A DNA stretch of 61,083 bases from SIG437 sp045648985 (GTDB lineage: Bacteria; Bacillota; Clostridia; UBA1381; UBA9506): positions 1 to 61,083 of the forward strand of contig JAZROZ010000018.1 of NCBI GenBank assembly GCA_045648985.1, in the 5' to 3' direction. Shown here one piece after another: positions 1 to 8,829 of the stretch. Positions within the stretch are counted from its first letter, which is position 1; each line of letters begins with the position of its first letter. Made by a program: the position numbers and the translations under genes. Below the pieces are notes generated by a model, which did no database searches, was not told the DNA's origin, and saw only the letters and a program-made list of their open reading frames with translations.

Positions 1-39
1 AAAATTATAATGATTAATTATGTCTATTAAAAATAGGAG

Positions 40-1161
40 ATGATTTTTATTACTAACGCACAGCTCAAAACAATTTTAAGTTTAAATATTATGTCTATAT
101 GCTCTATTGACAGCAAAAAGGATATTGAATCTATGGAGGACATCTTCACAGACTATATGGAATGTGGCGCAAATATTTTAATTGCGCCAACGCATTTGGT
201 TGATTCTAAAGAATTAAAAGAAGATGTCATAAGAAGAACTATGAAAGCTGCAGAAGACAAAGTCTTCGTTGCAGGTGAAGTCAGAATTTCTGATTATTGT
301 GGCAATTATAATGAATATAAAGAAAAGATAAAAGAAGAAGTTGCTTTTTTGGATGAAGCAGGTGTTTCAATGATATTTATAAACGGAACAAAAACTCTTG
401 CTAACGCTAAATATGCATACCTTGCTGCAAAGGAAATATGTGAAAAGCCGATTTGTCTTGGACTTTCTTTTGATTATGAGGGAAATCTCTCTGACGGTAC
501 AACTCCGCTTTGTGCACTCATCACGCTTCAGGCGATGGGGGTAGACAGCATTGGTTGTGTGTTTGATACAGACATTGACGTAACTATGGAAATATTCACT
601 GTAATGTGCGATTTTACAACTGTTCCTCTATTTGCATATTTAGATGCCGAATTTTTAACTCCCGAGCTTTTCGCCGACTATATTCCCAATCTTGTAAACT
701 ATAAATGTGCAATGATGGGAATATCTAAAGGTGCAACGCTTGAACACTACATTGAAATTTCCAAAACCTTGTGGCAGTTTAAACCCTATATGCCTGATTT
801 TGAGGAAATTCATGCAATTTGCTCAAGAAAAGAAATTGTATTTTTGGACTTTTTGGGAAATGTCATAGGCGATAATAAAAATATACTGGAAATTAAAATA
901 GAAGACGAAAATACAGATGTAGACAAGCTTTTATCTGTTGTTAATTCACAAAACAGCGGTGCTATATGCTTTTCAGTTAAGGACCCCGACATTTTGGAAA
1001 GAATCTTAAGTGAATATATCGGACGTCCCTTAATTAAATCTGACGAATACGGTGAAATTGCCGCTAAAGAAAAAGGTGCTTTTGTTTACAAATTTGACTC
1101 CCTCAAAGAAACAGAAAGGATAGATGATTATGTACGCAGTTCCGATAGCAATATTAATTGA
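40..1161 (+). CDS. Degenerate homocysteine S-methyltransferase-like protein
   Basis: The 373-residue protein resembles the N-terminal homocysteine-binding barrel of cobalamin-dependent methionine synthase: an early GANILIAPT strand, a GLSFDYEGNLSDGTTP segment like the family T-G-R-T-L-S-G stretch, and MGISKGATLEHY in the place where the family carries GGCCGT. The two adjacent zinc-ligand cysteines of that motif are absent, so thiol methyl transfer looks unlikely. The C-terminal third (from about residue 265) recalls the linker into a pterin-binding domain but stops short; the usual clostridial multidomain MetH is far longer. The 3' end overlaps recR, so the two are probably co-transcribed. 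The start is odd: AGGAG at 35-39 abuts the ATG at 40 and a stop lies just upstream, so an ATT start at 49 is possible. The family call rests on pattern recognition only. Confidence 0.6.
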   Translation: MIFITNAQLKTILSLNIMSICSIDSKKDIESMEDIFTDYMECGANILIAPTHLVDSKELKEDVIRRTMKAAEDKVFVAGEVRISDYCGNYNEYKEKIKEEVAFLDEAGVSMIFINGTKTLANAKYAYLAAKEICEKPICLGLSFDYEGNLSDGTTPLCALITLQAMGVDSIGCVFDTDIDVTMEIFTVMCDFTTVPLFAYLDAEFLTPELFADYIPNLVNYKCAMMGISKGATLEHYIEISKTLWQFKPYMPDFEEIHAICSRKEIVFLDFLGNVIGDNKNILEIKIEDENTDVDKLLSVVNSQNSGAICFSVKDPDILERILSEYIGRPLIKSDEYGEIAAKEKGAFVYKFDSLKETERIDDYVRSSDSNIN

Positions 1162-1723
1162 ACAGTTTGCAAAGCTTCCCGGCATTGGAAAAAGAAGTGC
1201 TGAAAGGCTTGCATATCATATTTTAAAAATGAATACCGAGGACGTGAAAATTTTTACAGAGGCATTGATGGATGTCAAAGAAAAAATCAAACTTTGCCCT
1301 GTATGTTGCGCACTCACAGAAACTGTGCCCTGTCACATTTGTTCAGACGTGCGCAGGGATAGCTCTACCATTTGCGTTGTAGAAAATCCAAAAGATGTTT
1401 CTAAAATCGAAAAGATTAAGGAATATCACGGGCTTTATCACGTACTTCACGGTGTTATTTCACCTATGGACTCAATTGGCCCTGACGACATCCGAATTAA
1501 AGAGCTTTTGGAAAGAATTAAGGATGGCTCTGTAAAAGAAGTCATTATGGCAACAAACCCCACAATTGAGGGCGAGGCAACTGCTATGTATATCGGCGGA
1601 CTTTTAAAACCGCTTGGCATAAAAGTGACAAGAATTGCACATGGCATTCCCGTTGGCGGTGATTTGGAATATTCTGACGATGTTACTTTGCTTCGTGCTA
1701 TTGACGGAAGGCGTGAAATATAA
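1130..1723 (+). CDS. recR: Recombination mediator protein RecR
   Basis: RecR acts with RecF/RecO to load RecA on gapped DNA in the cytoplasm. The protein shows the N-terminal helix-hairpin-helix region (KLPGIGKRSAERLAYHIL), a four-cysteine zinc finger (CPVCCALTETVPCHIC), and a Toprim domain (ICVVENPKD, then ATNPTIEGEATA). At 197 residues it has the usual family length. An ATG also exists at 1124, but AAAGGA at 1115-1120 is too close to it and well spaced for 1130, and family members begin MY-x-x-P-I. Its start lies inside the preceding gene and its stop overlaps the next ATG (TAATG), indicating a translationally coupled operon. In many Firmicutes recR follows dnaX and ybaB; neither is present here. 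Confidence 0.96.
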   Translation: MYAVPIAILIEQFAKLPGIGKRSAERLAYHILKMNTEDVKIFTEALMDVKEKIKLCPVCCALTETVPCHICSDVRRDSSTICVVENPKDVSKIEKIKEYHGLYHVLHGVISPMDSIGPDDIRIKELLERIKDGSVKEVIMATNPTIEGEATAMYIGGLLKPLGIKVTRIAHGIPVGGDLEYSDDVTLLRAIDGRREI

Positions 1724-2385
1724 TGATACGTGAATTTGAAACTGTTGAGGATTTAGGGCACGGATATAGAATTATCCAGAATAGTAACGGCTTTAAATTT
1801 GGCACGGATGCCGTACTCCTTTCTGATTTTGCAAACATAAAACCTAGCGATACTGTTATGGATTTATGCGCAGGCACAGGAATTATCCCACTTCTTCTCC
1901 ACCAGAAGAAAAAACCGTCCCGCATCTCAGCTTTAGAAATTCAGCCGGACGTTTACGATATGGCAAAAAGAAGCATTGAGCTAAATAATTTAAATGATGA
2001 TATTGAAATTATTTGTGGTGATTTAAAAGAGATTAAAAAATTTAAGGATGCAAACAGTTATACTGTAGTAACTTGCAATCCACCATATATGGTTGATTCA
2101 ACGGGAAAAAAGAATATAAACGATTTAAAAACAATATCACGTCATGAGGTTATGTGTACTTTAAAAGATGTCATAGAGTGCAGTTCATATTTATTAGGCA
2201 GCGGCGGACGTCTTTTTATGGTGCACAGACCTGAGCGCTTAGTTGATATTTTTTATTATATGAGAAGCTATCGTTTAGAGCCGAAAAGGATTGAGTTTGT
2301 GGGAGATAATAACAATCCATCTTTAGTGCTTATCGAAGCTCAAAAAGACAGGAAACCGGGACTTATTTTTGGAGGGAAGAAATGA
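1723..2385 (+). CDS. tRNA1(Val) (adenine(37)-N6)-methyltransferase family protein
   Basis: A 220-residue class I SAM-dependent methyltransferase. The SAM-binding strand-loop reads DLCAGTGIIPLLL, followed by an acidic ALEIQPD strand end, and the catalytic motif is NPPY, the form used by enzymes that methylate exocyclic amines of adenine. The N-terminal EDLGHGYRIIQ and GFKFGTDAVLLSDF segments are characteristic of the YabB/TrmN6 family, which modifies A37 of tRNA-Val or a related tRNA. It starts within the recR stop codon and is followed with a 4-base overlap by rsmI, so it belongs to an RNA-modification block. The exact target tRNA in this organism is inferred from the family. Confidence 0.88.
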   Translation: MIREFETVEDLGHGYRIIQNSNGFKFGTDAVLLSDFANIKPSDTVMDLCAGTGIIPLLLHQKKKPSRISALEIQPDVYDMAKRSIELNNLNDDIEIICGDLKEIKKFKDANSYTVVTCNPPYMVDSTGKKNINDLKTISRHEVMCTLKDVIECSSYLLGSGGRLFMVHRPERLVDIFYYMRSYRLEPKRIEFVGDNNNPSLVLIEAQKDRKPGLIFGGKK

Positions 2386-3227
2386 CTGAAAAGGGATTGC
2401 TTTATTTAGTTGCTACACCTATTGGAAATTTAGGTGATATAACTCTACGTGCTGTCGAAATATTAAAAGAAGCCGACATAATTGCAGCTGAAGATACAAG
2501 AAGAACAATATCACTTCTTTCTCACTTAGAGATAAAAAAGCAAGTGACAAGCTATTATGAGCATAATGCTAAAACAAAAGGTGAATATCTTATCTCTCTT
2601 TTAAACGAGGGAAAGAATATTGCACTTGTTTCCGATGCAGGTACTCCTGCAATCTCTGATCCCGGTGAAGATATTGTTAGGCTCTGCATAGAAAATGATA
2701 TACGCGTTATTCCCATACCTGGCGCAACTGCCGGCATATCAGCATTGATTTGCTCGGGGATGCCTACTAAAAATTTTACTTTCTGCGGCTTTTTATCAAC
2801 TGTCAACAAAGAAAGAAAGGCACAGCTTTCAGAATATGGTGAGATTACTCATACTATGATTTTCTATGAAGCACCGCACAAGCTAAAAAAGACTCTTTCT
2901 GACTTTTATGAAGTGTTTGGCGAAAGGCAAATTGCGATAGCTCGTGAGCTTACTAAAGTTTATGAAGAAATAAAGCACACTACTCTATCAGAGGCTATTA
3001 AATATTATGATTCAAATGAGCCAAGAGGTGAATTTGTCTTGGTTATAGAGGGAAAAGAAAAAACTAACGGAAATGAAATTTTAAATAATTTGCCACTTAA
3101 AGAGCATATTAATTATTATATGAATCAGGGCATGGATAAAAAGGATGCCTTAAAATGCGTAGCAAAGGACAGAGGCGTTTCAAAACGTGATGTATATAGT
3201 GCTGATTTGGAAGGAAGGGAGCTTTAA
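2382..3227 (+). CDS. rsmI: 16S rRNA (cytidine(1402)-2'-O)-methyltransferase RsmI
   Basis: RsmI adds the 2'-O-methyl group to C1402 in the decoding centre of 16S rRNA, using SAM. This 281-residue protein belongs to the tetrapyrrole-methylase fold family: the N-terminal LVATPIGNLGDITLRA, the SDAGTPAISDPG loop, PGATAGISAL, and ARELTKVYEE are all typical RsmI signatures. The C-terminal roughly 50 residues contain the small helical domain (KKDALKCVAKDRGVSKRDVY). The start overlaps the upstream methyltransferase gene by 4 bases and the stop is 3 bases before the next ATG, so translation is likely coupled. Confidence 0.96.
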   Translation: MTEKGLLYLVATPIGNLGDITLRAVEILKEADIIAAEDTRRTISLLSHLEIKKQVTSYYEHNAKTKGEYLISLLNEGKNIALVSDAGTPAISDPGEDIVRLCIENDIRVIPIPGATAGISALICSGMPTKNFTFCGFLSTVNKERKAQLSEYGEITHTMIFYEAPHKLKKTLSDFYEVFGERQIAIARELTKVYEEIKHTTLSEAIKYYDSNEPRGEFVLVIEGKEKTNGNEILNNLPLKEHINYYMNQGMDKKDALKCVAKDRGVSKRDVYSADLEGREL

Positions 3228-3230
3228 TTA

Positions 3231-4493
3231 ATGATTAAATATAAAATTAAGGACGGAATAAATTTATATCATATCAGGTCTTCAAAATTTAAGACCGTAA
3301 CTGCAAGCGTCAATATTCACAGACCTCTTTTAAAGAGCGAGGCTTCAATGAATGCGCTGCTGACTGATGTTATGCACAGAGGAAACAAAACGCACCCTGA
3401 TATGATTGCTATTTCCAAGGAGCTTCAATCTCTTTATGGTGCAGGCTTTTATACAAACATAAAAAGAAAGGGCGAAGACCAGATTGTCTCCTTTTCCGTT
3501 TCTGCAGTTAATGACAAATACGTTGGCGATAACTGCTCCGAAAAAGCGATTTCATTTATGTATGATGTTTTATTAAATCCCCTAAAAGAAAACGGCGGGT
3601 TTAAAAACGATTATGTCGAGCAGGAAAAGGTTAATTTAAAGAATGATATTTTAGCACTAATCAACGATAAACGTTCTTATGCCTCATGGCGTATTTTAGA
3701 GCTTATGTGCAGTGACGACAGCTACAGTGTGCACGAGCTTGGTACAATAGAAGACGTTGACAAAATCACGAATGTATCTCTTTTTGAGCACTATGAAAAG
3801 ATATTAAAAGAAAGTCCTATTGATATTTTCATAACAGGCGATATTGATATTAAAAAGGTTATAGCTTTAACAGAAGATGCTTTTAAAGATATACACCCTG
3901 AAAATTTTGTATATCCTGCTTGTAGCTTATATAATAAGAAAGCTTTAGATAATATCACTGAAACATTTGATGTTACTCAGGCAAAACTTTGTCTTGGTTT
4001 TGCTACGAACATTCTGCCGACAGACGAAGACTACAATGCGCTTATGGTATATAACGGAATACTCGGCGGCGGACCGCACTCTAAACTCTTTAACAATGTG
4101 CGTGAAAAGCTTAGTTTAGCATATTACGTTTCTTCACGCTTAGAGCGATACAAAGGTCTTATGACAATTTCGTCAGGTATTGAAACCCAAAATAAAGATG
4201 CAGCCATGGACGAAATATATGTGCAGATGGATGCTATGAAAAAAGGCGATATTTCTGACTATGAGTTTGATTCTACAATTAAGAGCATCACAAACTCATT
4301 AAAATCATTTGGTGATGATGTGGGTTACAGTGAGGACTACTACCTTGGTCAGCTTGTAACGGGAAATGTTGTTCCTATTAATGAGCTAATAAAAAACATC
4401 GAAGCAGTAACAAAAGAGGATGTTTACAAAGTGGCACAAAAAATTGAACCGCAGATGGTTTATTTTCTTACAAGCGAAAGTGAGGGAAAATAA
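3231..4493 (+). CDS. ymfF: M16-family protein, YmfF type (inactive-like partner)
   Basis: A 420-residue pitrilysin-fold protein of the YmfF branch. The region corresponding to the zinc motif HxxEH reads LLTDVMHRGNKTHPDMIA, so the catalytic motif is not intact; the fold is still evident from the ELQSLYGAGFYTNIKRKG strand and the GGGPHSKLFNNVREKLSLAYYV segment in the second half. In the family YmfF pairs with YmfH, and RefSeq names these as EF-P 5-aminopentanol modification-associated proteins. It directly precedes ymfH with a TAATG overlap, fitting a heterodimer made in equal amounts. A YmfI-type reductase is encoded elsewhere in this window (34340-35056). Confidence 0.87.
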   Translation: MIKYKIKDGINLYHIRSSKFKTVTASVNIHRPLLKSEASMNALLTDVMHRGNKTHPDMIAISKELQSLYGAGFYTNIKRKGEDQIVSFSVSAVNDKYVGDNCSEKAISFMYDVLLNPLKENGGFKNDYVEQEKVNLKNDILALINDKRSYASWRILELMCSDDSYSVHELGTIEDVDKITNVSLFEHYEKILKESPIDIFITGDIDIKKVIALTEDAFKDIHPENFVYPACSLYNKKALDNITETFDVTQAKLCLGFATNILPTDEDYNALMVYNGILGGGPHSKLFNNVREKLSLAYYVSSRLERYKGLMTISSGIETQNKDAAMDEIYVQMDAMKKGDISDYEFDSTIKSITNSLKSFGDDVGYSEDYYLGQLVTGNVVPINELIKNIEAVTKEDVYKVAQKIEPQMVYFLTSESEGK

Positions 4494-5782
4494 TGAAATT
4501 TGATATTATATATAACGAAAAAATCGATGAAAAATTATATATCGGAACACACAAAAGCGGTCTTAAGGTTTGCATTATGCCAAAAAACGATTACGTTAAG
4601 ACGTATGCCGTTATAGGTACTGATTTTGGTTCTGTAAACAACAGATTTATAGCACCCTGCGATACCTCTGAAACTATTGTTCCTGATGGTATTGCGCATT
4701 TTTTAGAACACAAGCTCTTTGAACAGCCTGACGAAACCAACGTTTTTGAAAGCTATGCAAAATATGGTGCTAATGCAAATGCATATACTTCATTTGACTT
4801 AACGGCATATCTTTTTGAAACAAGTGAAAACGTATTGGAAAATCTTGAGATACTACTTGATTTTGTGCAAAAGCCATATTTCACAGACGAAAACGTAGCA
4901 AAGGAACAAGGCATAATCGGTCAGGAAATCAAGATGTATGACGATGAGCCGTCGTGGAGATTAATGATGAATTTCCTTTCTGCTATGTATCATAATCACC
5001 CTGTCAGAATTGATATTGCAGGCTCAGTTGAGTCTATTTCAAAAATTACAAAGGATACTCTTTATAAATGCTACAACACATTTTATGATATGTCCAATAT
5101 GGCGCTTTTCGTTGTGGGAAATGTTAATCCGCTTGAAATTGCAGAATGTGTCGAAAAAAATATAAAATCTCAAAGTGCACCCGATGGTAATTTAACAAAA
5201 ATATTTGATGATGAGCCTTCTTGTGTGCTTAAAAATAAAATGGAGGAAAAGCTTTCTGTATCTGTTCCATCTTTTATGTTTGGATATAAAGATACTGAAA
5301 CGGGAATTGTGGGCAAAGAGCTTTTAAAGAAAATTACTGAGCTTTCTGTGCTTTCGGAGATAATCTTTGGTAAAACAGGTTCACTTCATAATAAGCTCTA
5401 CAATGAGGGACATATTTTAGGTGATTTGGAAACAGAAGTAACCTGCGAGAGAAACTATGGCTTTGTTGCCGTTTCAGGTGAAAGCCAAAATCCTGAAAAA
5501 GTACGCGAAATTATCCTTTCAGCGATTGAAAATCTCAAAAAAGACGGCATATTAAAAGAAGAAGTCGAAAGAACAAAAAAAGCTCTAAAGGGAAGCTATA
5601 TCAAAATGTTTAACAGTGTGAGTGGCATCGCCCACTCATTTATGGGAAATGTATTTAAGGGTATTATGCCGTTTGACTTTTTCGATGTGATTGACGATAT
5701 AACAAAAGAGGATATAGACAAACTCTTAAATAGCTATTTTGATGGAGAAAAAACAGTATTATCAGTTGTTAATCCTGTTTAG
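4493..5782 (+). CDS. ymfH: M16-family zinc metallopeptidase, YmfH type
   Basis: A 429-residue M16 (pitrilysin) peptidase. The zinc-binding motif is intact as HFLEHKLFE (HxxEH) near residue 70, and the downstream glutamate is supplied by the EQGIIGQEIKMYDDEPSW region typical of the family. The second half has the inactive repeat with a GKTGSLHNKLYNEG segment. It overlaps the ymfF stop codon by one base, so the active and degenerate halves are co-translated. By family knowledge the pair is linked to a modification of elongation factor P; efp itself is not in this window. The stop codon is TAG, and lgt follows 14 bases later with its own AAAGGAG site. Confidence 0.9.
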   Translation: MKFDIIYNEKIDEKLYIGTHKSGLKVCIMPKNDYVKTYAVIGTDFGSVNNRFIAPCDTSETIVPDGIAHFLEHKLFEQPDETNVFESYAKYGANANAYTSFDLTAYLFETSENVLENLEILLDFVQKPYFTDENVAKEQGIIGQEIKMYDDEPSWRLMMNFLSAMYHNHPVRIDIAGSVESISKITKDTLYKCYNTFYDMSNMALFVVGNVNPLEIAECVEKNIKSQSAPDGNLTKIFDDEPSCVLKNKMEEKLSVSVPSFMFGYKDTETGIVGKELLKKITELSVLSEIIFGKTGSLHNKLYNEGHILGDLETEVTCERNYGFVAVSGESQNPEKVREIILSAIENLKKDGILKEEVERTKKALKGSYIKMFNSVSGIAHSFMGNVFKGIMPFDFFDVIDDITKEDIDKLLNSYFDGEKTVLSVVNPV

Positions 5783-5796
5783 AAAAGGAGATAAAT

Positions 5797-6594
5797 ATGG
5801 TAAATAAAATTGCTTTCCCAGGCCTTTCTATCGGCCCTTTATCAATCTGCGAATCATTTGATATCTTTGGTTTAGAAGTACACTGGTATGGTGTTATTAT
5901 GGCATTTGGTATTATTTTAGCATACCTTCTTTGCGTACGTATTGGAAAGGACTATGACATAAATTCTGAAACACTTATTGATATTTTAATATATGGTTTG
6001 CCGTCAGCAATAATTTGTGCAAGAATTTATTATGTAGCTTTCAGTTGGAACGAATATAAAGATAATCTTTTAGATATCTTCAAAATATGGGAGGGCGGAA
6101 TTGCTATATACGGCTCTATCATTGGCGCTTTAATTTCCACATGTATATACTGCAAATGCAAAAAGATTAAAATCAGCAAAATATTTGATATCGGTTGCTT
6201 TGGTCTTTTAGTGGGTCAAATTATTGGCAGATGGGGAAACTTTGTTAATGCTGAAGCATACGGAAGTGAAACTACTGTTTTATGGCGTATGGAGCTTTTA
6301 AATCTTGGCATAAGTGTTCATCCTACTTTCCTTTATGAATCTTTATGGAATCTTGGTGTTTTGCTACTACTCTACTTCTTCTTTAAAAAGAAACAGACCT
6401 TCTCAGGCGAGTTGTTTTTACTGTACATAACAGGTTACGGATTTGGAAGACTCTGGATTGAAGGACTAAGAACAGACAGCTTGTATTTAGGACCTTTAAG
6501 AATATCTCAAATAGTCGCTCTTTGCTGCGTATTGTTGGGAATCGGACTTTTGATATATTTCAAAATTAAAGAAAAGAGAAAGCAAGTCATATGA
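5797..6594 (+). CDS. lgt: Prolipoprotein diacylglyceryl transferase Lgt
   Basis: Lgt transfers diacylglycerol from phosphatidylglycerol to the lipobox cysteine of prolipoproteins in the cytoplasmic membrane. The 265-residue protein has about seven hydrophobic segments and the signature GRWGNFVNAEAYG at residues 144-156, preceded by WEGGIAIYGSIIGA and followed by HPTFLYESLWN, all expected for Lgt. A good AAAGGAG lies at 5783-5789. It ends the plus-strand operon; its stop codon is inside the palindrome at 6582-6599. A likely substrate in this window is the amino acid binding lipoprotein at 13813-14589. Confidence 0.97.
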   Translation: MVNKIAFPGLSIGPLSICESFDIFGLEVHWYGVIMAFGIILAYLLCVRIGKDYDINSETLIDILIYGLPSAIICARIYYVAFSWNEYKDNLLDIFKIWEGGIAIYGSIIGALISTCIYCKCKKIKISKIFDIGCFGLLVGQIIGRWGNFVNAEAYGSETTVLWRMELLNLGISVHPTFLYESLWNLGVLLLLYFFFKKKQTFSGELFLLYITGYGFGRLWIEGLRTDSLYLGPLRISQIVALCCVLLGIGLLIYFKIKEKRKQVI

Positions 6595-6599
6595 CTTGC
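6582..6599. terminator. Bidirectional terminator between lgt and the convergent permease gene
   Basis: A perfect 18-base palindrome made of a GCAAGTCAT arm and its complement is followed on the plus strand by a T-rich run (TTCTTTATTTTTATT) and preceded by an A-rich run, so it can serve both convergent genes. The lgt TGA (6592-6594) lies inside the stem. Confidence 0.75.
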
Positions 6600-6610
6600 C
6601 TTCTTTATTT

Positions 6611-7777
6611 TTATTCTTCTCTTTCTACACAAGTGTCAGGGTCAATATGTTTTTTAATAAGTCGTCTTTCTATAAACGGGTCATAGAAAACAAGCTTTAT
6701 CACTGCCGCAATCGGCACGCCCAAGAACATACCAAAAATGCCGCCAAACGCTCCACCTATCGTAACACCTGCAATAACTAAAAGCGGACTGATGCCAACC
6801 TGATCTGCCATAACCTTCGGCCCTACTATCAGATTATCTAAAATCTGTACTCCTATTACATAAACTAAAACCCAGAATGCTTTTATGGGACTAAACATAA
6901 GTGTTATTAAAATGGACGGAATTGCACCGATATATGGTCCGAAGTACGGAATTAAGTTAGTGATTGCAATAACCAAACTGATTAATCCTGCAAGCGGAAT
7001 TCCTATGATGTTTAAAACGATAAGACCTATCGAAAACATTATTGTTGATTGCAGAACTTTACTAACCAGAAAATTCATAAAAATATTGTTAATATTTCCA
7101 GATACTTTTATTATCTTTTTAGCACGCTCTGTTTCAAAAACAGCATGGATTAATCTTTTCAAATCTAAAATCAATGTTTCCTTACTATACAGTACATAAA
7201 CAGAGATTACCAAACCAAAGAAAATACGTATTATGGCTAATGCAGAACCCGAAAGTGCAGATGTGAGCTTTGTGCCGATAATATTGAAGTTGAGATTTGA
7301 AAGTCCGCCATATAAAAGCTCAAAGCCTCTTTCTAAAGCACTATCAATCAATGAGTTAATCTGTGGATTTGCAGAGCCAAAAAAGTCAATCGACCAGTCG
7401 TGTACTTTTGATACGTAGCCGGGCATTCTGTCTAATACTTCCTGAACTCCCTCTTTGACTGTCGGGATAAATGCAACCACGAAGATAGTTATTATACCTA
7501 TTAACATAAGATATATAAAAGCTATTACTCCGACACGTTTTAATTTTCTGACTTTTTGGGTGTCTTTTTTTGATGCAATCAATTTGTCAAAGAACATCAT
7601 CAGTGGATTAAAAAGATACGCAATAATTATTCCCCAGACAAAATATGCAATACATGAGTAGGCAAAGCTGAAAACAGCGCCAAAAGAAATATCTGCCTCG
7701 AAAATAAGCTTAAGTAATAAAAATGATATTAAAATCAGCGGCAGAAGATTTAAGTATGGTACTTTCAGTTTTTTCAT
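6611..7777 (-). CDS. AI-2E family transporter (PerM/YdbI-like permease)
   Basis: A 388-residue integral membrane protein of the AI-2E transporter family (Pfam AI-2E_transport). Hydrophobic helices occupy residues about 10-35, 35-60, 70-100, then a soluble loop with GVQEVLDRMPGYVSKVHDW, and a second helix set from residue 200 including the family-typical ITNLIPYFGPYIGAIPSIL and DNLIVGPKVM segments and the GGIFGMFLGVPIAAV glycine-rich helix. Members have been linked to autoinducer-2 export or to Na+/H+ antiport, so the substrate is unknown here. The gene lies 25 bases downstream of cwlD in the same direction and converges on lgt. Confidence 0.9.
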   Translation of the reverse strand: MKKLKVPYLNLLPLILISFLLLKLIFEADISFGAVFSFAYSCIAYFVWGIIIAYLFNPLMMFFDKLIASKKDTQKVRKLKRVGVIAFIYLMLIGIITIFVVAFIPTVKEGVQEVLDRMPGYVSKVHDWSIDFFGSANPQINSLIDSALERGFELLYGGLSNLNFNIIGTKLTSALSGSALAIIRIFFGLVISVYVLYSKETLILDLKRLIHAVFETERAKKIIKVSGNINNIFMNFLVSKVLQSTIMFSIGLIVLNIIGIPLAGLISLVIAITNLIPYFGPYIGAIPSILITLMFSPIKAFWVLVYVIGVQILDNLIVGPKVMADQVGISPLLVIAGVTIGGAFGGIFGMFLGVPIAAVIKLVFYDPFIERRLIKKHIDPDTCVEREE

Positions 7778-7802
7778 TGTTTTTCTCCTTTGTTTTCTTT
7801 TG

Positions 7803-8516
7803 TCAATTCATCTGAAATTGCGTGATTATTCCCTTATATATTGCCCACGCAACAGTTTCTCTATATTCCTCGGTTAAAAGCAGTTTTTCCTCCTGTGGAT
7901 TTGATAAAAAGCCACATTCAACTAAAACAGCAGGAATTTTAGAATTTTTTAAAAGATATATATTCGAATCTGCTTTTTTTATCTCACGTTCCATTTTCGG
8001 CTTAAGTTCAAAAATCAGTTCTTTCTGTATGCTTTCAGCTAAAGTTTTCGCCTCATCAAAAGCAGCGCTGTAAAAAACCTGCGGTCCGCTATATTTTGAG
8101 TCAGTAAATTTATTCATATGAATGCTTATAAAAAAATCTGCTTCTGACGAATTTATTATCTTTTCCCGATTTTTCATATCGGAAACTTTCTTTTTTCTTA
8201 TGGTAGAAAGTCCCTCATCAAATATTCCGTTTACGTCAGCCCTTGTTAAAATTACGTTTATACCGCTTTTCTCCAAAAGCTCTTGAAGCTTTAATGTAAC
8301 TTCTAAGTTAAGCTCCTCTTCCGTTACTTTTCCGCTTCCCTCTGCTCCACCGTCAGGATATCCGTGACCTGCGTCAAGTACAATTGTTTTTCTATAAGCT
8401 CCAGGTGTGCTTACGGCAATATTTTCAGGAAAGAGCAGTATTAAGCCTGTAATAACAAAAAATATAAAAACTAAAACCGATGCTATAATATGCCTTCTTT
8501 TTATAAAAATAATCAT
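7803..8516 (-). CDS. cwlD: N-acetylmuramoyl-L-alanine amidase, CwlD type
   Basis: A 237-residue Amidase_3 enzyme with an N-terminal membrane anchor (residues 8-30, hydrophobic, preceded by KRR). The zinc site is complete: DAGHGYPDGG gives the first histidine, EEELNLEV the glutamate, ISIHMN the second histidine, and VECGFLSN the catalytic glutamate near the C terminus. The length and the GGAEG/LTRAD context fit CwlD, which removes stem peptides so that muramic-delta-lactam can form in spore cortex. That suggests the organism, or its ancestors, sporulate. The gene has a vegetative-looking promoter (8580-8608), whereas cwlD is usually read by sporulation sigma factors, so a general cell-wall amidase is an alternative. 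Confidence 0.88.
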   Translation of the reverse strand: MIIFIKRRHIIASVLVFIFFVITGLILLFPENIAVSTPGAYRKTIVLDAGHGYPDGGAEGSGKVTEEELNLEVTLKLQELLEKSGINVILTRADVNGIFDEGLSTIRKKKVSDMKNREKIINSSEADFFISIHMNKFTDSKYSGPQVFYSAAFDEAKTLAESIQKELIFELKPKMEREIKKADSNIYLLKNSKIPAVLVECGFLSNPQEEKLLLTEEYRETVAWAIYKGIITQFQMN

Positions 8517-8579
8517 TTCTGCACCTCTTTGTAGGAATTTACAATATACCTATTCAAAAAATGCAGAGTCTATGAACTT

Positions 8580-8608
8580 ATTATACTAAAAAAAAGCTTA
8601 CAATACAA
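8580..8608 (-). promoter_or_regulatory. Putative sigma-A promoter for cwlD
   Basis: On the minus strand a -35 box TTGTAT (8603-8608) and a -10 box TATAAT (8580-8585) are separated by 17 bases. It points to cwlD, with the start codon about 65 bases downstream. Seen by eye only. Confidence 0.6.
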
Positions 8609-8721
8609 GTTTTTTCAATATCTGTAACCATATATTAACATTTCTATTTATCTCATTTAAAGGATATACTATCCTTAAAGACGTTAAATTGTAAACAAAT
8701 TATGAACACAATTAAAATTCC

Positions 8722-8750
8722 TTGAAATATATATTTTTAGGTGGTATGAT
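8722..8750 (+). promoter_or_regulatory. Sigma-A promoter of the sodium-pump decarboxylase operon
   Basis: TTGAAA (8722-8727), 17-base spacer, TATGAT (8745-8750) with an extended TGG just upstream of the -10. The promoter is divergent from that of cwlD and lies 80 bases before the first operon ATG, leaving room for a structured leader. Confidence 0.75.
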
Positions 8751-8771
8751 TTATAATAGAGAAGAATTTGG

Positions 8772-8799
8772 GTTTACATTTCTTGCTAAAAATGTAAAC
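8772..8799 (+). promoter_or_regulatory. Perfect dyad in the leader of the decarboxylase operon (operator or hairpin)
   Basis: GTTTACATTT (8772-8781) and AAATGTAAAC (8790-8799) form a perfect 10-bp inverted repeat with an 8-base loop, starting about 15 bases after the predicted transcription start. The half-site TGTAAAC also occurs upstream of the promoter near 8690-8695 (ATTGTAAAC). The arrangement fits a repressor operator; an RNA hairpin ahead of the GGGAGG at 8813-8818 is the alternative. Confidence 0.55.
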
Positions 8800-8829
8800 T
8801 TTAGAATACGAAGGGAGGATTTATATATT

